Shown here one piece after another: positions 12,090-23,880 of a DNA stretch of 64,000 nt. The notes beneath the pieces were generated by a model. That model ran no database searches. It was not told the origin of the DNA and saw nothing but the letters and a program-made list of their open reading frames with translations. The translations under genes were made by a program, and so were the position numbers. Every line of letters starts with the position of its first letter. Within the stretch, counting starts at the first letter, position 1. Origin of the DNA: Salvator merianae (lineage: Eukaryota; Chordata; Lepidosauria; Squamata; Teiidae); NCBI GenBank assembly GCA_003586115.2, contig QVOM02000042.1:31983679-32047678 (forward strand), given 5' to 3'.

Positions 12090-13204
12090 TCTTCATCTTC
12101 TTCTTTAGAAGGGTTGGGAAGATAAATTTATAATAATTTTCATGCAGGATTTGAATATGACCAAAGTGGCTTAAGTACAGATAATAAATAGAGCAAATCA
12201 CCATTAATTCAACTCTCTATGTCAGCTGAAGAAAAAGGAAATGAGATATATGCATTGTCATACAGTCCCATTTTAATTTGGTCTTTCTTTCCTTCCAGAA
12301 AAAGGAAAAAAAAGAGGAAAGAGATATTGTGGGTTTTAGACTCCATTGGGAAATAAGAAATGTCTTTTTCTTTGTCTGGCCCTTATTTTGTGCCATGTGT
12401 TTAAATCTGAAAGGCTGAGGCTGCCATAGACAATTTTACAATGCACACAATTGAATTTAGGTTGGGAAAGCAACACATACCCATATCAACTTTTAGATTA
12501 ATGGGGGTTGACATAGTTTTGTATTTCCTACAGACATTAACCCTTTTCTCTTCAGAGTGAGCTTGCTGTCTTCTTCTATGGAGACCAGCCAAAGGAGGCA
12601 AAAAGATGTGCTATACTTTGAGTTAAAGGTCAGCTCTCAAACCATAACTTTTTGCAAGAATAAAAGCTTTCAGCATCCAGACAGTGATGAAAATGGAGAA
12701 CAGTATTAGTTCATAGAGGTCAGTTTATTCTATAGCTACAAATAAAATAACAAGGTCTTTCCCAGAGAGCCCACGAAGAATCTGGAGGAAGTAAAATATT
12801 TTCTTTTCTCTCTAATGAATGGATGGGAACTAGCTGTAGGGTTGTGTTGCAAAGCTGGGTTTGGATTCTTGGCCAGAATGCTAGGGCTCCTTAAAAGTAT
12901 ATTGGCTAATATCAGGCCTCTTAACAACTTCCTTGACTGTTTAGTATGAGTGAGTGGCCCACACCTTATCACAAGTCAAAACATGTTCTTGGCATAATGC
13001 ATGACAGGATTGCACTTGTTTGGAAGTAACAGGTACAGAGTATGGGGGTACACCTGGATTCATCTGTCTCATTTCAAACTTAGGGACTGCAGCAACCAGG
13101 AAAGCTTATTTACAGCTATGGCTAGTTTACCAAAAGCAATCCTTCCTGGAAGAAGAAAGAATCTCTATAATAATCCAAGCTCTGGTAACGTATTGATTAT
13201 TTAA
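12090..13204. other. Unassigned DNA
   Basis: No gene or named repeat is seen. Confidence 0.4.
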
Positions 13205-13369
13205 AATATTTCTGTACAACTTCCCATTAAAAAGACAATAAAGTGGCTTACAAAATATAAAAGCAATTAAAATAATCAGTTATATTAAACATTATTAAAA
13301 TAAAATATGAGAAAAAAAGATATTCACTCTAGAAAGATCTGGGTAAAAAGTCCTTGAAAACTAGAAGTT

Positions 13370-13850
13370 TAGGGCCATTTCCATGTGGCACAATAATCCC
13401 ACAGTTTGCAGGGCTGAAATACTTGATCTCAACTATAATTGGCAGGCTGCTGGCATCCTACACGAATGGCCTTCCACCTTACAGCTGGCCTATCCCAGTA
13501 CAACTTGGGAGGCTAACAATGGAAGTTCCCATCCCCAGAAGGGCTGTTTTTGCTGGATAGCCAGAAGTGGCACACTTTCAGCACTGTTTCTGGGTGCCCA
13601 AAGAAATGGCAACAGATTTCTCAGTCTTGATATTGCAAACTACCTGCTTATGCACCATCCATATATGAGTTGCTGGTCCAATATACCAACCTGAAATGCT
13701 GCATGGAATGCTTACAAATGATCCATGGTTAGAGTGGGTTACAGTGTCATTTTTCATGACATAGGCCAGTCCAACGTCACATCCGATGTTGTCAAGGTGT
13801 TCCAGGAGGTTTGCTGGGACAGTCTACTGGCCCAGTGCAGGAAGAGCCTA
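13370..13850. mobile_element. Candidate non-autonomous DNA element nested in the LINE
   Basis: The left end TAGGGCCATTTCC and the right end GGAAGAGCCTA are weakly inverted. It separates the presumed LINE tail from the LINE body. The ends resemble, but do not equal, those of the GGCCCTTTCTGCAC family. Confidence 0.4.
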
Positions 13851-14374
13851 GATGTCCCATGAATATCAGAGGAGAAAGTGGGTTCCACCACAGAGAAGTC
13901 CTAACTGTGAGTAGTTGCAAGATGACATTCAATAATTTGTCATTCCCAGAGCAGGTCATTCCCTGAACTTGTTAAATAAGCAGGTCTTGTTTTGCTGAAA
14001 CCTTGAATCTAGTCCAGAACCTAATTGGGAACCTCTGCAAATCCTTAAGCACAAGTTAATATGTGCATTGCAAAGTGCCTCATTTAGCAACCTGCCCAAC
14101 ACATGTTGCACTAATCACACCTTTTGGATCAGGTGCAAAGGCAGCCCCACATAGAACACATTACACATAATTTTACCAGTGCATAGATAACAGTGCATAG
14201 GTACTCCAAGTCACAGAAGTCCCCTGTACCTTTCTTAACAATGATGATTCTAGAACTATCCCCCAAACTACGCATCTGCTTCTTTTGAGGTAGTGCAAAC
14301 CCATCTAAAACAAGCACATTTTCAGGAACCTGAATGTGAGAACCAACCACCTACAATTCTGTACCTTGTTGGGT

Positions 14375-14842
14375 TAGGGCCTTTTGGCACTTGCCTTGAG
14401 GACAGTTTCAGGAGGATCGTGGGAATGCTTTGTTCACACCATAAATTGCTGCAGCTGTCCCTGAAGTGCCCTGAAGTATTCCCAACCCTTACCCACTGTG
14501 GCCAGGTTGAAAGTCCACAAGCTGTCCTGTGGTAATGGGAATGGTCCAGGGAAAGTGTGAATGTAACACTTCTGAATGTTGCCTCCTGACCAGGCTTGCC
14601 CCACCCTTGCATACTGTATACAATGACCCCTTGCCCAATTATGGCTAGGAATGGGCAGGACCTCTGACATCTGGATGAAAGGCCTGGAGCATATCAGGTG
14701 GCTGGCCATTCACATGCCTGCCATTGCTGGGCAAGAACAGGAATGTTCCTGTGTCCAGCATTTGAATGGCTCTGACCATTACTTACATTGACTGGCTTGA
14801 GATGGTCTTCAAAGACCATTCTGAACAGGTAAATGTGAATTC
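14375..14842. mobile_element. Candidate non-autonomous DNA element nested in the LINE
   Basis: It starts TAGGGCCTTTTGGCACTTGCC and ends near GAACAGGTAAATGTGAATTC, similar to the right ends at 11270-11290 and 24785-24806. LINE-like sequence is found on both sides, which supports an insertion. The exact right edge is uncertain. Confidence 0.4.
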
Positions 14843-15440
14843 AGACAGAGTTTGTTGCCCCTCATCTAGCCTAGCACTACATCCAAACCCTGTTTCAAGA
14901 TGTTCATGAACTCTCGTGACTTAGATATGGTGTGGTGAAGAATTTGAGCTTGGTGTCATTGGCAAATGATATTACATAGCATTGAGAATAAAACAGTGTC
15001 CTGTGGAACTCCACAGCTTAGCTGCCAAGACGCTGAGGCACAATCACCTAGAACAAATTTTTGAGATTGTCCTTAAAGGTAGCAGCAGAAGCACCACTGT
15101 AAAACAGTGCCTATCATCCTACACTGGTGATCCAGGAAGATACCATGATTTTTCCTCCACAGGTGATCTCAGCAGCTAGCAAGAGATTGAGCAGGGTCAA
15201 CAGAGATGACCCTCTGAAAGAGGTCATCTATGAAAACAACCAAGGCTGATTCCATCCCAAACCAAGGCTGAAACCAGATAATCAGTTTCATCCAAGAATG
15301 TTTATAATTGTACAGCCACCACTGTCTCCAGAAACTTGCCCAGAAAGTGGGCATTTGCTAGTGGGTGATAGTTAAAACAGTAGCGCTCTTCAACCATCTC
15401 TTGCAGATCTTACCATAAATATTTTTTTGGTGATTCACAC

Positions 15441-16180
15441 CATGAGAACCTTTACAAGAACATAATGATCAACACAGTAGGACAAGTGTGAAGAGATATT
15501 TTGGTTTTGCTAGTCAGGCAAAGAATCATGCTGCTAAGATCTGCTGTGAGAAACTGTTATATGTATGTAGTTTAGTGTATTGTTGTTAGACTTGCTATCA
15601 TCTTTCTAAATTAAAAGCCTAAGGCCATTATTATTATTAGTAGTAGTAATAGTAGTAGTACCATCATCATCATCATCATCACAAAACAAGGGAAAATATA
15701 TTTAAAAACACACACAATATAATAAAACTCACAAGCCTCAGGAGTACAAATCTTTTCTTAACATGCTGGTAGTATTTCTGTAGTGAGGAAAACCAGGTAT
15801 CAGTTATTAGAGACTTTCTGGGAGAAGAAATAAGCCTTTGTGCAGTACTTGTAGGATGATAAATCTGGCATAAAGTGAATTGACTCAGGGTGAGAGATTC
15901 AGATCTTGCTGGCCTTATACTTCCGAAGCTTTCCTTAGTTGAAATGATTTGTCCATTTGTTCTTTGAGATGTTTAGATATTGAGGTTGATCTTTGAACAA
16001 TGCTGTAAGAAAAGGAGTAGAGTTAAGTGGGACAAGGAATGACTCTCTAATTTGGTGCTGTTCTTAGCTGCCTGTGGTGAAGGAATGCTGCATCCCAGGT
16101 TTCCTGACTTGATATGGCACAAATATTTAGGATAGTCATAGATATTTCATCTTTCTTCCTGAGATTTCAAGGTGAACATT
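15441..16180. other. Unassigned DNA with trinucleotide repeats
   Basis: Runs of ATT, AGT and ATC lie at about 15629-15681. Nothing else is recognised. Confidence 0.5.
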
Positions 16181-16184
16181 ATCC

Positions 16185-16290
16185 ACCTCACCTCTATTTT
16201 ATCTTCATGACAACTGTATGACATAGGTTGAGTAGCACTGATTGCCTTGAGGTCATCTATTGTGTTTCCTTAGCAGAGGGACCCAGGAAG
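16185..16290 (-). repeat. tRNA-headed SINE relic with L2-like core, minus strand
   Basis: The string TTTATCTTCATGACAACTGT, followed by ATGACATAGGTTGAG and then GCCTTGAGGTCATC, matches on the minus strand the body of a common squamate SINE. Better copies are at 29132-29310 and 34160-34312. The tRNA head is not visible here. Confidence 0.55.
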
Positions 16291-16563
16291 TTGTAGGCAA
16301 CATCTGCATGTCCCCCTCAGACCATGCCAGGAATGTTGGATCCTCATACTACTTCTGGGGCTGTTTCTGAAATCATCGCGGAACTCCCACTACCCTACAC
16401 CTTTGAAGCAGAGGAACCTTCATTCTCTTGCTCTGCAGTTTTGGTCAAGATGAAACTGCTGTAATGTGAATAGTCACTGGTGCACTTCATCTCACATTGT
16501 CCTGATCTGGTCCAATCAGCCAGGAGTGGCATGCAGTGCAGATCTAACCCTAGATCCTAACCC

Positions 16564-16910
16564 AACAGTCTGGTCACAATAGTCAGGTAGATTAGAAAGC
16601 AGAAATACTGAAATGTACTGATGGTTGTGGCTGGAGAGCACAGTAAAATGGGTGGATAGCACAGTGGTTAAGCATGCAGTTAAGCATGCAGCTTCTATGC
16701 AAGACACTGGTTCAAATCCTAACCAGATTTTGCACAGCCATAGATTCTAGCACAACAGTGTGGTCAATATAGATTGGAAAACAGGAATACTGAAATGTGC
16801 TGATTGTAACTGCTGGATAGCATAGTAGAGTGGTTGGATAGCACAGTGGTTAAACATTCAGTTCACCATGTAGGACACCAGTTCAAATCCCAACTGGAAC
16901 ACCCCTCCAG
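16564..16910 (+). repeat. Tandem pair of ~190-bp units with tRNA-like heads
   Basis: Two units start at 16564 (AACAGTCTGGTCA) and 16754 (AACAGTGTGGTCA) and share AAATACTGAAATGT or close variants in the same place. Each then holds GGATAGCACAGTGGTTAA, similar to a tRNA A box, and about 40-50 bases on GGTTCAAATCC (unit 1) or AGTTCAAATCC (unit 2), close to the B-box consensus. The second unit lacks about 30 bases. It is neither a functional tRNA nor a known SINE dimer. Confidence 0.6.
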
Positions 16911-16929
16911 CAAGGGTTCTTGCTGGAGG

Positions 16930-17238
16930 CACGGTGGCGCAGAAAGCTAAGGCACTGATCTTTCAATAGGAGAATCGGAGTTCAAGGCCCCTGTCTGCCA
17001 TGTAGAGGGGATGAGTGCCCTCTACTGGCCTCTAGCTCCAGCCAACCTAGCTGTTCGAAAGCAAGTAATTGCAAGTAGATAAATAGGGAGCATCACACAA
17101 TGTGATGCAGAAGATAGACAGATGTAAGCCTTCGGGCGAAAAATAACCTTGTAAGCCACTTTGAGTCAGCTTCGGCCGAGAAAAGCGGGGTATAAAAACC
17201 AAGTTCTCCTTCTCCTTCTCCTTCTTCTTCTTCTTAGG
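16930..17238 (+). repeat. tRNA-derived SINE with BovB/L2-like 3' tail (Sauria-type)
   Basis: The head GGCACGGTGGCGCAGAAAGC fits a tRNA A box and GGAGTTCAAGGCC the B box. After about 150 bases the tail reads TTGTAAGCCACTTTGAGTC and AAAGCGGGGTATAAA, a tail shared by squamate SINEs and the LINEs that mobilise them. It ends in a (TTCTCC)/(TTC)n tract at 17205-17236. Length of about 300 bp fits. It is the best-preserved SINE in the window. A short hairpin, CTCCAGCAAG facing CTTGCTGGAG, marks its 5' junction at about 16910-16935. Confidence 0.8.
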
Positions 17239-17443
17239 AAAGACCCCTAATTCTTCACCCATCCACCCTACCTCCATGTAAGAGAGAAGGGAAAATAGGG
17301 TCAAGTGAGTTGGACATTGCCTAGATTAACAAGGTACATGCAGACGTTCGGAAATCAGGACATTCTGATGACAAGTAAGCTGCTAGAACAAACCACTCAT
17401 GACTGAAACAAGAAAACCTGGATCTGCTGGAATGTTACTCTAT
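17239..17443. other. Unassigned DNA
   Basis: No feature is recognised. Confidence 0.4.
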
Positions 17444-17510
17444 CCCTTTCTGCACTGGCCCTTATTCCAGATTATATTCTGGTATAGGGACCTGCCATCT
17501 GGCAAACCCT
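17444..17510 (+). mobile_element. Left-end fragment of the GGCCCTTTCTGCAC MITE
   Basis: CCCTTTCTGCACTGGCC, followed by TTATTCCAGATTATATTCTGG, aligns with the first 65 or so bases of the 180-bp MITE. The rest is missing. Confidence 0.75.
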
Positions 17511-18499
17511 GGACTGAACAGAATACTGTCCTAGAGTGAGCATACCCCATGTCATAATTATATCTGTCATGATTGGTGGACAGTAGGTGGGTGGGATGGA
17601 TAGATGGGTGCATGAAGGGATGGCCTTGAAGCTCCTCTCTGTGTTCAGAGAGCTCTTTTTTATTTGGTCTTTAGGAAAGCAAAGCAACCCAGTGTGAAAC
17701 TCCCCTGAAGATTTAGGGAAATTCTTTTCGAGTTAAACTCTTCACTGGGTTCAGAGGATTCCACTCTTCTGCCACTTAGTCATGACAACTGAAACTTATG
17801 GAGAGCAGACTGTAAGGATGTGTTCAGACTAGTGATTTTCAAACCCACCTGAGTAAAATAAGCAAATAATTCCTGGGTGCACAGAAAAAAGGCATTCCAA
17901 ACACTTACCTATTCATTCAATTCAACGTTTGCTTGAACAGACAATCTACCATGACTGCAAAGGGTGCTGCCTACTGATTGGCCACTGACTATGAAATCAC
18001 CACCTCTTTGCTGAAGCAGTTTCCAGCTCCTTAACTCCTTAACTGCCAGCTTTTGGGGTTTTTTTGCAAACAAAATTGTTCTGAAACTCAAGTCTCTCTT
18101 TCTCTCCCCACTCCTCATTATTATAAGAAGTCAAGTGTGCTTTTCTAATCTAAGGAAGGCAGAATATGAATTATTTTGCAGTTGCAGCTTAGTTCAATCT
18201 GTTTAACTGAGTTCAAAAGTTTGCAGGTGTCTCTAAGACAATCCAAGAGCTCTTTTATTCTGGTTGTTGAAGGGACAAATATTTACAGGATTGGAGGTTG
18301 CGTAAGGTGAGTTTTCTTATTTCCTGTCCTGCCGCCCCCCCCCCCCCGGGTCAAATGTATCCAGAAGGCAACTGAAATAGCTAATCTAAACACACCCAAG
18401 ACAGCAGTTCACTTTGCCACCAGCCACAGCAGCCCATATTATGAAAGGTCATCAGCATTTCTGCTGAAAGATAATACTGCTTACAAGGAAGACAGAAGT
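17511..18499. other. Unassigned DNA
   Basis: A C run lies at about 18334-18347. Nothing else is identifiable. Confidence 0.4.
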
Positions 18500-18851
18500 A
18501 CTGAAGTGGTACCATTCTGAATCAGTTCAAAACAAACTGAGGGGTTCATATGGTCTGAATTCAAACTGAACCTCTTGCCAGTTGAAGACTTCAGAATGAT
18601 TTTGTACTGAATCGAAGAGGGGCTCAAAACATAAGCCATGGACCCTCCCTTTTGTGCTGAACTGATTCAAACTGGAATCAGTTTGACAATATTTATTGCC
18701 TGTTAGGCAATTTAAATGATTAAAAGTGTAATGAGCTAGTCTGATTAAATATCACACTGATCTGAGGTTCAAAGTGAGCCAGTTTGTTACCTTTGTAGTT
18801 CAGTTCAATTCAAACTAAACTGAAAAAAGGGGAGGATCATGTGCATCCCTA
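18500..18851. mobile_element. Partial hAT-like element, TAGGGATGTGCA family, AT-rich type
   Basis: The right end CATGTGCATCCCTA (18838-18851) is intact and the inside has the same CAAACTGAACC-like and TTCAGTTTG-like words as other AT-rich members. No left TAGGGATG end was found, so it is truncated or badly worn at the left. Confidence 0.6.
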
Positions 18852-18859
18852 TGCCATAC

Positions 18860-19576
18860 ACCCAATTTTCTGAAAATTTAGTCTTCTAAGATACCTCTAG
18901 TTATTAGCTGGCCTGTTTCTGAGAGACAGTATGGCATAGTGTGGTGATGTTCCTCCTATGTCTTTAGTTCATTATTTGTATGATGTTTTAAAATGGTTTG
19001 TTCCATGGTGTGAATTAACCCTAACATCAACTTTAGAGAAAGCAATTCAAAATCTGCAAGAAACAAAAGTGTTTATTGTAAGATTTGTTCTTCTACAATT
19101 TTTTTTTTCTTTTTTTCAGTAGAAAAATTCAAGGCAGTCTATAACAATTGCAAAACTTTGAAAGGGATAGTAGTAAAAAATTTTAAAATGTTAATTCAAA
19201 TTAAACCCAACTATAGGTCTATTCAACAAGTCAAATGGTCTGAGCAACGGTGAAAAACACATCCAGTTTTCTCCTTGATACTAGATAGGTTTCTGATTCT
19301 GTGTCAAGACCACCACTTACAGAGACTGATTGGAAAGGTATAAGAACATGGAGACTAGCAGCTCCTACAACATGCTATAGTCAATTGATAAAAAAATCCC
19401 ACAAGAGAATTCAGAAGCAAAGACGTACAGTATATATTCCAGCATCTGCCCTCTCAGCTCCAGTCATGCAGATTGTTACAGACATTTTCCAGCTCTTCCC
19501 AGCAGCTTTGGCTCTAAGAAGCAGAGTACAATTAAAACTGCCAATCCTTATCTCTTGATGTAAGGCAAAGATTGGC
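18860..19576. other. Unassigned DNA
   Basis: No feature is recognised apart from a T-rich tract at about 19098-19117. Confidence 0.4.
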
Positions 19577-19712
19577 ACTGCATCCACATGTCACTTATTC
19601 CACTATATTTGGATATTCCAGAATAAAGCATGGATGCTCTGGAATAGCCATTATTTTATTCTGGAATAACTAAATATAGCAGAATAAGTAAGTGATGTCT
19701 GGATGCAGCCTT
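19577..19712. mobile_element. Palindromic MITE, GCTGCATCC family, copy 2
   Basis: CTGCATCCACATGTCACTTA at the left mirrors AAGTGATGTCTGGATGCAGCC at the right, and the centre has facing GGAATAAAGCATGG-like arms. It has the same design and length as the copy at 6215-6357. Confidence 0.85.
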
Positions 19713-20430
19713 AGTCTATGAGGTCAGTCAGCAGAGATGTCCCAGTTTCTAATACTCTGAAAGATGCAGAACAGATGCCAACCTTACATTCTGTCTACTA
19801 CTGTAGAATCAGGTTAAGGCAAGCCATGTTTGCTTTCTACAGTTCTTTTTAGTACTTAGTTTTTAGCCAAAGTTTAAGAAACTAAACCAAGAAACTAAAA
19901 TAAGGATATAGTTTGGGTTGTAGCCATCAGTTATCCAGAATGCATAGCCCTGTCATACAGAAGCAGGAGCACAGACACTGTTAGCCCTGCCACGCAGAAG
20001 CAGAAGCACAAACATTCTTACTATATAAAAATGGACATGAATCTCATGAAATATAAGTCAGAAAGGTTTCAAATACAGGGAAACTAACCAGAATCTTGGA
20101 CTCTGTAGAATTGCTGGCATCCATTTTTTTAAAAAAAGCCTGCATGTAAAAAGAGCAACCTTTTCTTTATCTCTTGAATAAGTTAACCTGGCTCCTTGAG
20201 TCAGCTCAGGAAATTACACATTAATGGTTAACAAAAGATTGGGCAAGTATCCGGCCATCAACTAGTCCTATTGTTCAAGCCTACATCTTGAGAACGTCTC
20301 ATTAAGAATGCAAACAGCACAATTTAAGCTCATCACCAGTTTAGTTGTCTGTTTATCTCTCTAGGTGACCAAACACACATCTTTGATCAACTAAAAGGAA
20401 GTTTGCTCCTTTTTCTACTTGGAAAGAGAA

Positions 20431-20438
20431 TATAAAAG
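20431..20438 (+). promoter_or_regulatory. Candidate TATA box of the LTR
   Basis: TATAAAAG sits inside the LTR, and the matching place in the other copy also reads as a TATA-like box. That both copies keep it suggests the LTR's own promoter. Confidence 0.5.
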
Positions 20439-21131
20439 TTCAGGTTTTTCTATTAGAAAAAAACATTATAGAGCAGAAGAAACATTAAAAAGAAGAAGAA
20501 ACACACAAGAAGTCAGGAAGAATGATCATCTATCTCAGCCCCGTTTTCCCTGGCTGAGAGCTGCTTTTAGTTCCCTCCTGAAATGGAGAGGGAACAGATT
20601 TTTCTAAGAAGCTGCTTGATCCTACTGCTTGCTTGCAGTTTCCCTTATTTTCCTTTTTGAGCTGATTTCACTTAAAGAGGGATTCCATATCTCTCTCCAT
20701 GCCCCTTGGCAAAAGAGCCAGTTTTTTTTCCTAAAGGAGTAAGGGTTGTGGAGCCTCTTCCACTTCCCATTCTCTGATTTTTAACCCATTTTGCCTGCAA
20801 GAGACCTATGCATCTTTCCCCCCAAATTTTCCTTTTTGGCATGGTGAAGATCTACCTGGAGAAGACTACAGACGGCTGAGACTTACCCTTTAGTGCTAGG
20901 AACCTTTCTAGTCTCCATTGCTAGATTCTCCCAGACTCTCTCTCTTTCTCCCCCCATTCTCCTCCTTTTACACACACTAACTATGTCTCCTTACTTAAGT
21001 TTGGAGCCAAGCCTTTTTCTTTTCCTTTCTCAAGTGTCTAGTCACCTATGCTACCTATGAAACTAGCTGATTCTAACAAATTACATTGTTTATTGCTATT
21101 TCTTTGGATTTCAATCTTTTTGCTGGGTTCG

Positions 21132-21137
21132 AATAAA
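21132..21137 (+). terminator. Candidate polyadenylation signal of the LTR
   Basis: AATAAA lies about 170 bases before the LTR's 3' end, with an AATAAAA at the equivalent site of copy A. The gap of about 700 bases between TATA box and this signal would mean an unusually long R region. Confidence 0.45.
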
Positions 21138-21535
21138 GCTGCACCATTATTTTCAAGGATTACCTCCTCTTTATTTGGACTTTTTGTGCACTAGTTTAGC
21201 GTTATTAAAACCTGCCCTGAAAAATTGATCCCTAAAAAATTTTAGTGCCTGGAATGGCTAATTCCCAACACAAAAACATGTTCCCCGGAGCACGGCCTGT
21301 AACAGGGTGGAGAAGGATCTTCAGGTTTTCTGTTAATTACAAACCAAGGCCAGACAAAACAGCCTGATTCTTAATTAGACACACACAATTTCTTGCCCAA
21401 GAACTCTATCAAGGATACTTAAGTGAAAACTGCTACTAACTAGATTACCAGCTGTCTTGATATCCACCCTTCAGTCACAACCTCAGCTGTTTCCTTATCT
21501 ACAGGGAGTAGAAGGTTCCCTATTTCCCAACCAAA

Positions 21536-21931
21536 GGACCTTTCCACACTTTCTTTACTGTCCAAGTAAGTCTGGACTAGCCTGGAGTGGTTCCAGAAGC
21601 TGGACTGCTTCTATTGTTCCAGAATGAGCCTCATGCACTTGGAAATCTGTTTTGGGATAGCCCCTTGGCTGGCTCTGAAGATCATATGATCTTCTAAGCC
21701 AGTCTCCATATTCTCCAATGGCTAGGAACTAACAAAACAAATGACAGTGGTTCTGCTGTTCCAGTCTATGGGCATTTGGGACAACTTAAACTGGGCTATG
21801 CTCCATCCAATGCAGACAGAGTGTGCTAGCAGGAGGTGTAACTTCCCTTTAAGTTGGTCCACCATGGAGAAAAGAGACCTCTGGACCCCGTCCTGGATTG
21901 GCTTAAGGGTAAGTGTGGAAAAGTCCAGGTG
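21536..21931. mobile_element. Non-autonomous DNA element, GGACCTTTCCACACTT ends
   Basis: GGACCTTTCCACACTT at the left is mirrored by AAGTGTGGAAAAGTCC at the right. The inside is about 360 bases with no recognisable coding. The ends resemble those of the element at 23881-24619, so they may form one superfamily. Confidence 0.7.
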
Positions 21932-21934
21932 CCT

Positions 21935-22786
21935 CAGTATTCAGGTAATTCTGCAGTAAGCTATACTCTTTGCTACCAAGTCCTGTTATTGCATATTGAC
22001 TTCCTGGCTTGACTTTTTCTGACTTCTTTCTCTGATTTCTGAGACTGGATTACAGTTTGCCATATATGAGCCAAGATAGTTCCCTAAGAAAAATGTGCTG
22101 TGGGAGGCTCCTGATAAAACTGGCTGTTTGGCTTCTTTTAGCAACAAATTTTAACAAATTAATAACTATGTCTTTACATGCTGTCCCTAATCTAATGAGA
22201 TCTCTCACTGAGACTCATTGTGCTAAAACTTATCTATGTTAATATGTTGTCTTGACTGGCTTCCTGAAAGATTCCAAACTGAGCAACCTTGAAGATAAGG
22301 AATTAAGAGTGTAGCTGTATGCCTGCATAATGAACGAAACGGGAAAGTATCAGCAGATGAGAAGACTGAAAGTAGACAAGAAAGGGGTATTTGCAAGCTT
22401 GCTTTTTATGTCCTCACTAAACTACTAATCTAGATCTATTATGGTTTTCACTAGAGGAATCTATAAATCTTTGAGACCGAGCCTTGTATCAGAGGAATAA
22501 ATTAAAAGCAGTAAACCCAAGAACAACAAACAACAGAAGCAATTAAAATCACTAATTATTTCTCCCTGCAGGAAAACACTGAGAATGGCATAAAGACAGA
22601 GAAATATTAGTAAATGATTGGTTGATCCTTTTGTCTATCTGTGACAGAATCACAGGAATCTGGCACAAATCTCACCGGTTAGCCATGTGCAAACCCCAAG
22701 TTGCCTATAATGACTTGGGTCTTCCTCCAGAGACATCCAATCTATTCTCCCAAAACTCCTAATGGATGAAGTCAACTCTAAGGCTG
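21935..22786. other. Unassigned DNA
   Basis: No gene or repeat is recognised. Confidence 0.4.
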
Positions 22787-22907
22787 CAGTCACATTTTCT
22801 TGGTTTAGTCCATCCCTGGGACGGACACGGATTGAGGCCATTTTGGGCCTCCTTCAACCTGGTCACACTTTAGAGTGACCAGGCGCTGCTGCCGCCGCCA
22901 TTCAAGC

Positions 22908-23036
<129 letters not shown>

Positions 23037-23040
23037 GGGG

Positions 23041-23216
23041 AGCAGGTGCCGCCATGATCATGGCAGCAGTGGGGCATTAGGGAGCTTCAGAGGGGTAGGA
23101 GAAAGTGGCAGCCATATGGGAGGGAGCCTCTCCACCCTCCCCATACCCCCTGCCACTTCCTGCTATCCCTCCAAAGCTCCTCCATCCCTTGCTGTCTGCT
23201 GCCACCGTGATCGTGG
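23041..23216. repeat. Imperfect inverted repeat
   Basis: GCCGCCATGATCATGGCAGCA at about 23049-23069 faces TGCTGCCACCGTGATCGTGG at 23199-23218; inside it GGAGCTTCAGAGG faces CCTCCAAAGCTCC, and AAAGTGGCAG faces CTGCCACTT. It is a 170-bp stem-loop immediately downstream of the poly(T). Confidence 0.7.
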
Positions 23217-23880
23217 CTGCAAGTGCTTCCCACTCCCCTACCCACAGACGGCAGCAAACATAGGGGGACGGGGGGTGGGGAGTGGTGGGGTGCTTGGGGG
23301 GGTGGCAGGAGGCATTGGTGAACATATGGGGTGGCAGGAGGCAGCGATGGAGACATGGGAGGGTGGCAGGAGTAGGCCTGGCTGGGTCCGCTTCTTACTG
23401 AAATGGACTCAAAGTTGGGATTATCTAAATTTAGGATAATCCCCTTCCAGCCAGGAAACTCCTCGGAAAAACTGGAAATGCAATTTAGCATCTGGTTTCT
23501 GAGGATTCAAACCATCCTCCATCTCCAGAAAACATGAGCTGTAACTATGGCTTGTATGTCTTTAATACTGAATGATACCTTACTTGGCATTCAAGATCTA
23601 TGCATGACTTCACTGAAAGACATGCTGAGTAAGTATTCTGTTTCTATCAAAACATGGTGAATCCCCTGAATATTAAAGCAACTTCTGCATTGCAACCCTT
23701 GGCATGCAGTATGGAGCTCACTTCCCAGTGATCATGCCAAGAACAGGATGAGTCACTACAGAATGTCCTAACAGTTGGATATGAGCTATTTATATGATCT
23801 GAAGAGAAACCAGCTGCCACTACCTGTCTGCATGCTGGTAACTGGAGCAGAACACAGGCAAGAATGCTTGGGAGACTACC

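Larger units (their letters stand above)
13205..15440 (-). pseudogene. L2-type LINE relic, minus strand, with nested insertions
   Basis: The oldest-looking part, 14850-15440, encodes on the minus strand pieces of a reverse transcriptase: fragments resembling PISNLPFLGKVLE, a region like ETALVVFIDDLFQR, then CGVPQDTVLFSML at about 14990-15010, where intact elements read GVPQGS. Positions 14100-14230 match a segment that usually lies downstream in squamate L2-type elements (AGGCAGCCCCACATAGAACA on the plus strand). Positions 13205-13310 resemble the complement of the 3' tail. Two probable DNA elements (13370-13850 and 14375-14842) interrupt it. Stops and frameshifts are frequent. An L2 or close CR1-like clade is most likely. 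Confidence 0.7.
19919..21304 (+). mobile_element. Solo LTR, copy B of the same family as 1762-3050
   Basis: It begins TGTAGCCATC and ends CCTGTAACA, flanked by a perfect GGGT at 19915-19918 and 21305-21308. The U3-like part is longer than in copy A, because about 80 bases near the 5' end hold two tandem copies of a unit like AGCCCTG(T/C)CA..CAGAAGCA that copy A lacks. TATAAAAG lies at 20431-20438 and AATAAA at 21132-21137. No retroviral coding sequence flanks it. Its orientation is opposite to copy A. Confidence 0.87.

Noticed and set aside
16640..16740. Functional tRNA gene
   Set aside because: A and B boxes are present but the arms do not pair into a cloverleaf, and the unit is part of a tandem repeat.
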